64,000 nt of DNA from DATJQF01 sp035505995. GTDB lineage: Bacteria; Bacteroidota; Bacteroidia; Bacteroidales; FEN-979. The translations under genes were made by a program, and so were the position numbers. The notes under the pieces were generated by a model, which saw only the letters and a program-made list of their open reading frames with translations, ran no database searches and was not told the origin of the DNA. Within the stretch, counting starts at the first letter, position 1, and each line of letters begins with the position of its first letter. This document shows positions 63,701 to 64,000 of this stretch, one piece after another. Location of the stretch: assembly GCA_035505995.1 (NCBI GenBank), contig DATJQF010000230.1, positions 1 to 64,000 of the forward strand, in the 5' to 3' direction.

Positions 63701-64000
63701 CAGGAACGGGATCCTGATCGTCGAATTCACGGATGTGCTGAAAGCCCGCGGGTTGAAAACCCGGGATGCCATTGTGCAGGCAGGAAAGACGCGTATCACG
63801 CCCGTCGTGTTAACGGCAACCGCTACCATGATGGGACTGGTGCCCCTGGCTGTCGGGCTGAACATCAACTTTGTGACGCTATTCACGGAGCTTAACCCGC
63901 ATATCTATTTCGGGGGCGATAATGTGGCCTTCTGGGGACCGCTATCCTGGACCATCATTTTCGGGCTGAGCTTCGCCACCTTCCTGACGCTGGTTTTTGT
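60702..64000 (+). CDS. RND family efflux permease, 3' end outside window
   Basis: The reading frame opens at ATG 60702 (MKQEKNRIREFFATSWAI) and remains open to base 64000, giving at least 1099 residues of a normal ~1100-1200-residue pump. HAE-1/AcrB-like blocks include ITLLGIMSYINIPKEQFPE, AYPGTSPQDIENLITRPIEK and the membrane DD pair in ALGIIVDDAIVVIENTHRIH. The second porter half begins near residue 625. Substrate is unknown. It forms an operon with the adaptor; an outer-membrane channel gene may follow outside the window. Confidence 0.93.
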   Translation, partial: MKQEKNRIREFFATSWAIDNRTSIYVLTVFITLLGIMSYINIPKEQFPEIVIPTIIVTTAYPGTSPQDIENLITRPIEKEAKSLANVKKITSNSVQDFSSIVVEFNPGIAVSEAKQRVRDAVDKARSSLPNNLPKEPDIMEIDISEVPIMFINISGDYDLQRLKKYAEVARDKIETLKEITRVDIVGALEREIQIDVDMYKMQAASVSFADIQRAVSSENVTISAGTITTYGAKRTIRIAGQFKSPDQIKGIMLKSSSGAIVYIGDIADVKDSFKEQESFSRFNGKNVITLNVIKKSGENLINASDEIKAMVADLKKNTYPPDLQVEITGDMSRYTRSTLEELNNTEAIGFILVTLVLMFFMGFNNAFFVGLSVPLSIFVAYLVMPGLGFTMNMIVMFAFIFALGIIVDDAIVVIENTHRIHRTEKNIVKAAKMAAGEVFLPILSGTLTTLAPFFPLAFWPGITGKFMYYMPVTLILTLFASLFVAYIINPVFAVSFMKHEFEKTGYKTNYKKLLISSGILLGLALLFYLARVPGMGNVLVLCLILNAAYRLWIKNSTFQFQTRAWPWLMKLYEATLKFFLKKRRPYYLLYTITGMLILTFVITGMVKPKVLFFPVNMPNNVYVYLKMPEGTDQKVTDSVTRLIEKRVNDVLGPNNPLVESIVTNVGFGAGDGMFDRTVAANKGKVTINFTESKYRHGASTLDIMDRIREHVKNIPGAQVSVEKNRAGPPTGKPVNIEIAGENLDELISTATRFKNYLDSLQIPGIENLKSDFENDRPEIIVDIDRERANREGISLGQVGMELRTAIFGTEISKYKEDEDEYPIQLRYSEQERKNINNILNSKVTYRDMNNGQLRQIPISSVATIHYSDTYGGIKRKNLKRVITLSSEVLSGYTPNEVVASITQVVQNFDCPRTINISLTGEREDQTETMIFLFKSMLIAIGLIFFILITQFQSLSKSLIILSEVIFSIIGVLLGLILFGMPIIIAMTGVGIIALGGIAVRNGILIVEFTDVLKARGLKTRDAIVQAGKTRITPVVLTATATMMGLVPLAVGLNINFVTLFTELNPHIYFGGDNVAFWGPLSWTIIFGLSFATFLTLVF

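Noticed and set aside
1..64000. tRNA or rRNA genes, insertion sequences, prophage or integrase genes
   Set aside because: None was recognised on either strand. A covariance-model search could still find a small RNA.

Overview
The window comes from a member of the Bacteroidota, probably an anaerobic, fermentative, Bacteroidales-like organism. Three things support this. It carries type IX secretion (T9SS) genes (porP, gldK, gldL, gldM, gldN and a porW/sprE-like gene). Several intergenic regions contain the Bacteroidota -7 element TAnnTTTG. Many families here are typical of the phylum (HU/SPOR protein, DUF4468, GH3-like enzyme, YebC, bactofilin, LptE-like lipoprotein). No rRNA, tRNA, phage, insertion sequence or CRISPR array was seen. 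Coding density is high and no gene-free stretch exceeds 300 bases.

Layout. 1-6.4 kb: trmB (cut by the window edge), HU/SPOR protein, kdsB, deoxynucleoside kinase, GH3-like enzyme, ackA and yebC. 6.5-12 kb: Ig-like lipoprotein, small ArsR regulator, adenine deaminase, rlmN, DUF4468 protein. 12-17.2 kb: groL, groS, secG, TPR protein, LptE-like lipoprotein and a sigma-54 activator, all on the minus strand. 17-25.8 kb: nucleotide-sugar dehydrogenase, pheT, CoiA-like nuclease, TIGR03118-like lipoprotein, recG. 25.9-32.2 kb: the T9SS operon porP-gldK-gldL-gldM-gldN, ending in a strong hairpin terminator. 32.4-36.8 kb: YitT protein, rseP, dxr, M23 peptidase. 36.9-44.5 kb, plus strand: porW/sprE-like gene, bactofilin, atpZ, a 4-TM protein, DUF4421 protein, PTPS/QueD-like enzyme, folE, Bax inhibitor-1 family protein, fabD. 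44.5-49.4 kb: a six-gene sugar-nucleotide operon (aminotransferase, acetyltransferase, Gfo/Idh dehydrogenase, galE, rfbB). 49.5-56.8 kb: elbB, then ptb-permease-buk facing a divergent tnaA-fRMsr-mntP-queD operon. 56.8-64 kb: ECF sigma factor with a trans-envelope partner, then a TetR regulator divergent from an RND efflux pair that runs off the window.

How the genes may work together. The WbpB/WbpD/WbpE-type enzymes make a diacetamido-glucuronate sugar nucleotide. In Porphyromonas the same pathway supplies the sugar that links T9SS cargo to A-LPS, so they plausibly serve the T9SS encoded nearby. Tryptophanase, an amino-acid permease, phosphate butyryltransferase and butyrate kinase suggest amino-acid fermentation with substrate-level ATP formation; acetate kinase fits the same picture.

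The most unusual sequence structure is three tandem arrays of different 7-bp units. One pair joins rlmN to ade, supplying rlmN's last codons and stop and overlapping ade's start. The third, a telomere-like array, precedes fabD. The most unusual protein is the partner of the ECF sigma factor. It combines a cytoplasmic segment, one membrane helix, a long linker and a predicted outer-membrane barrel in one chain.
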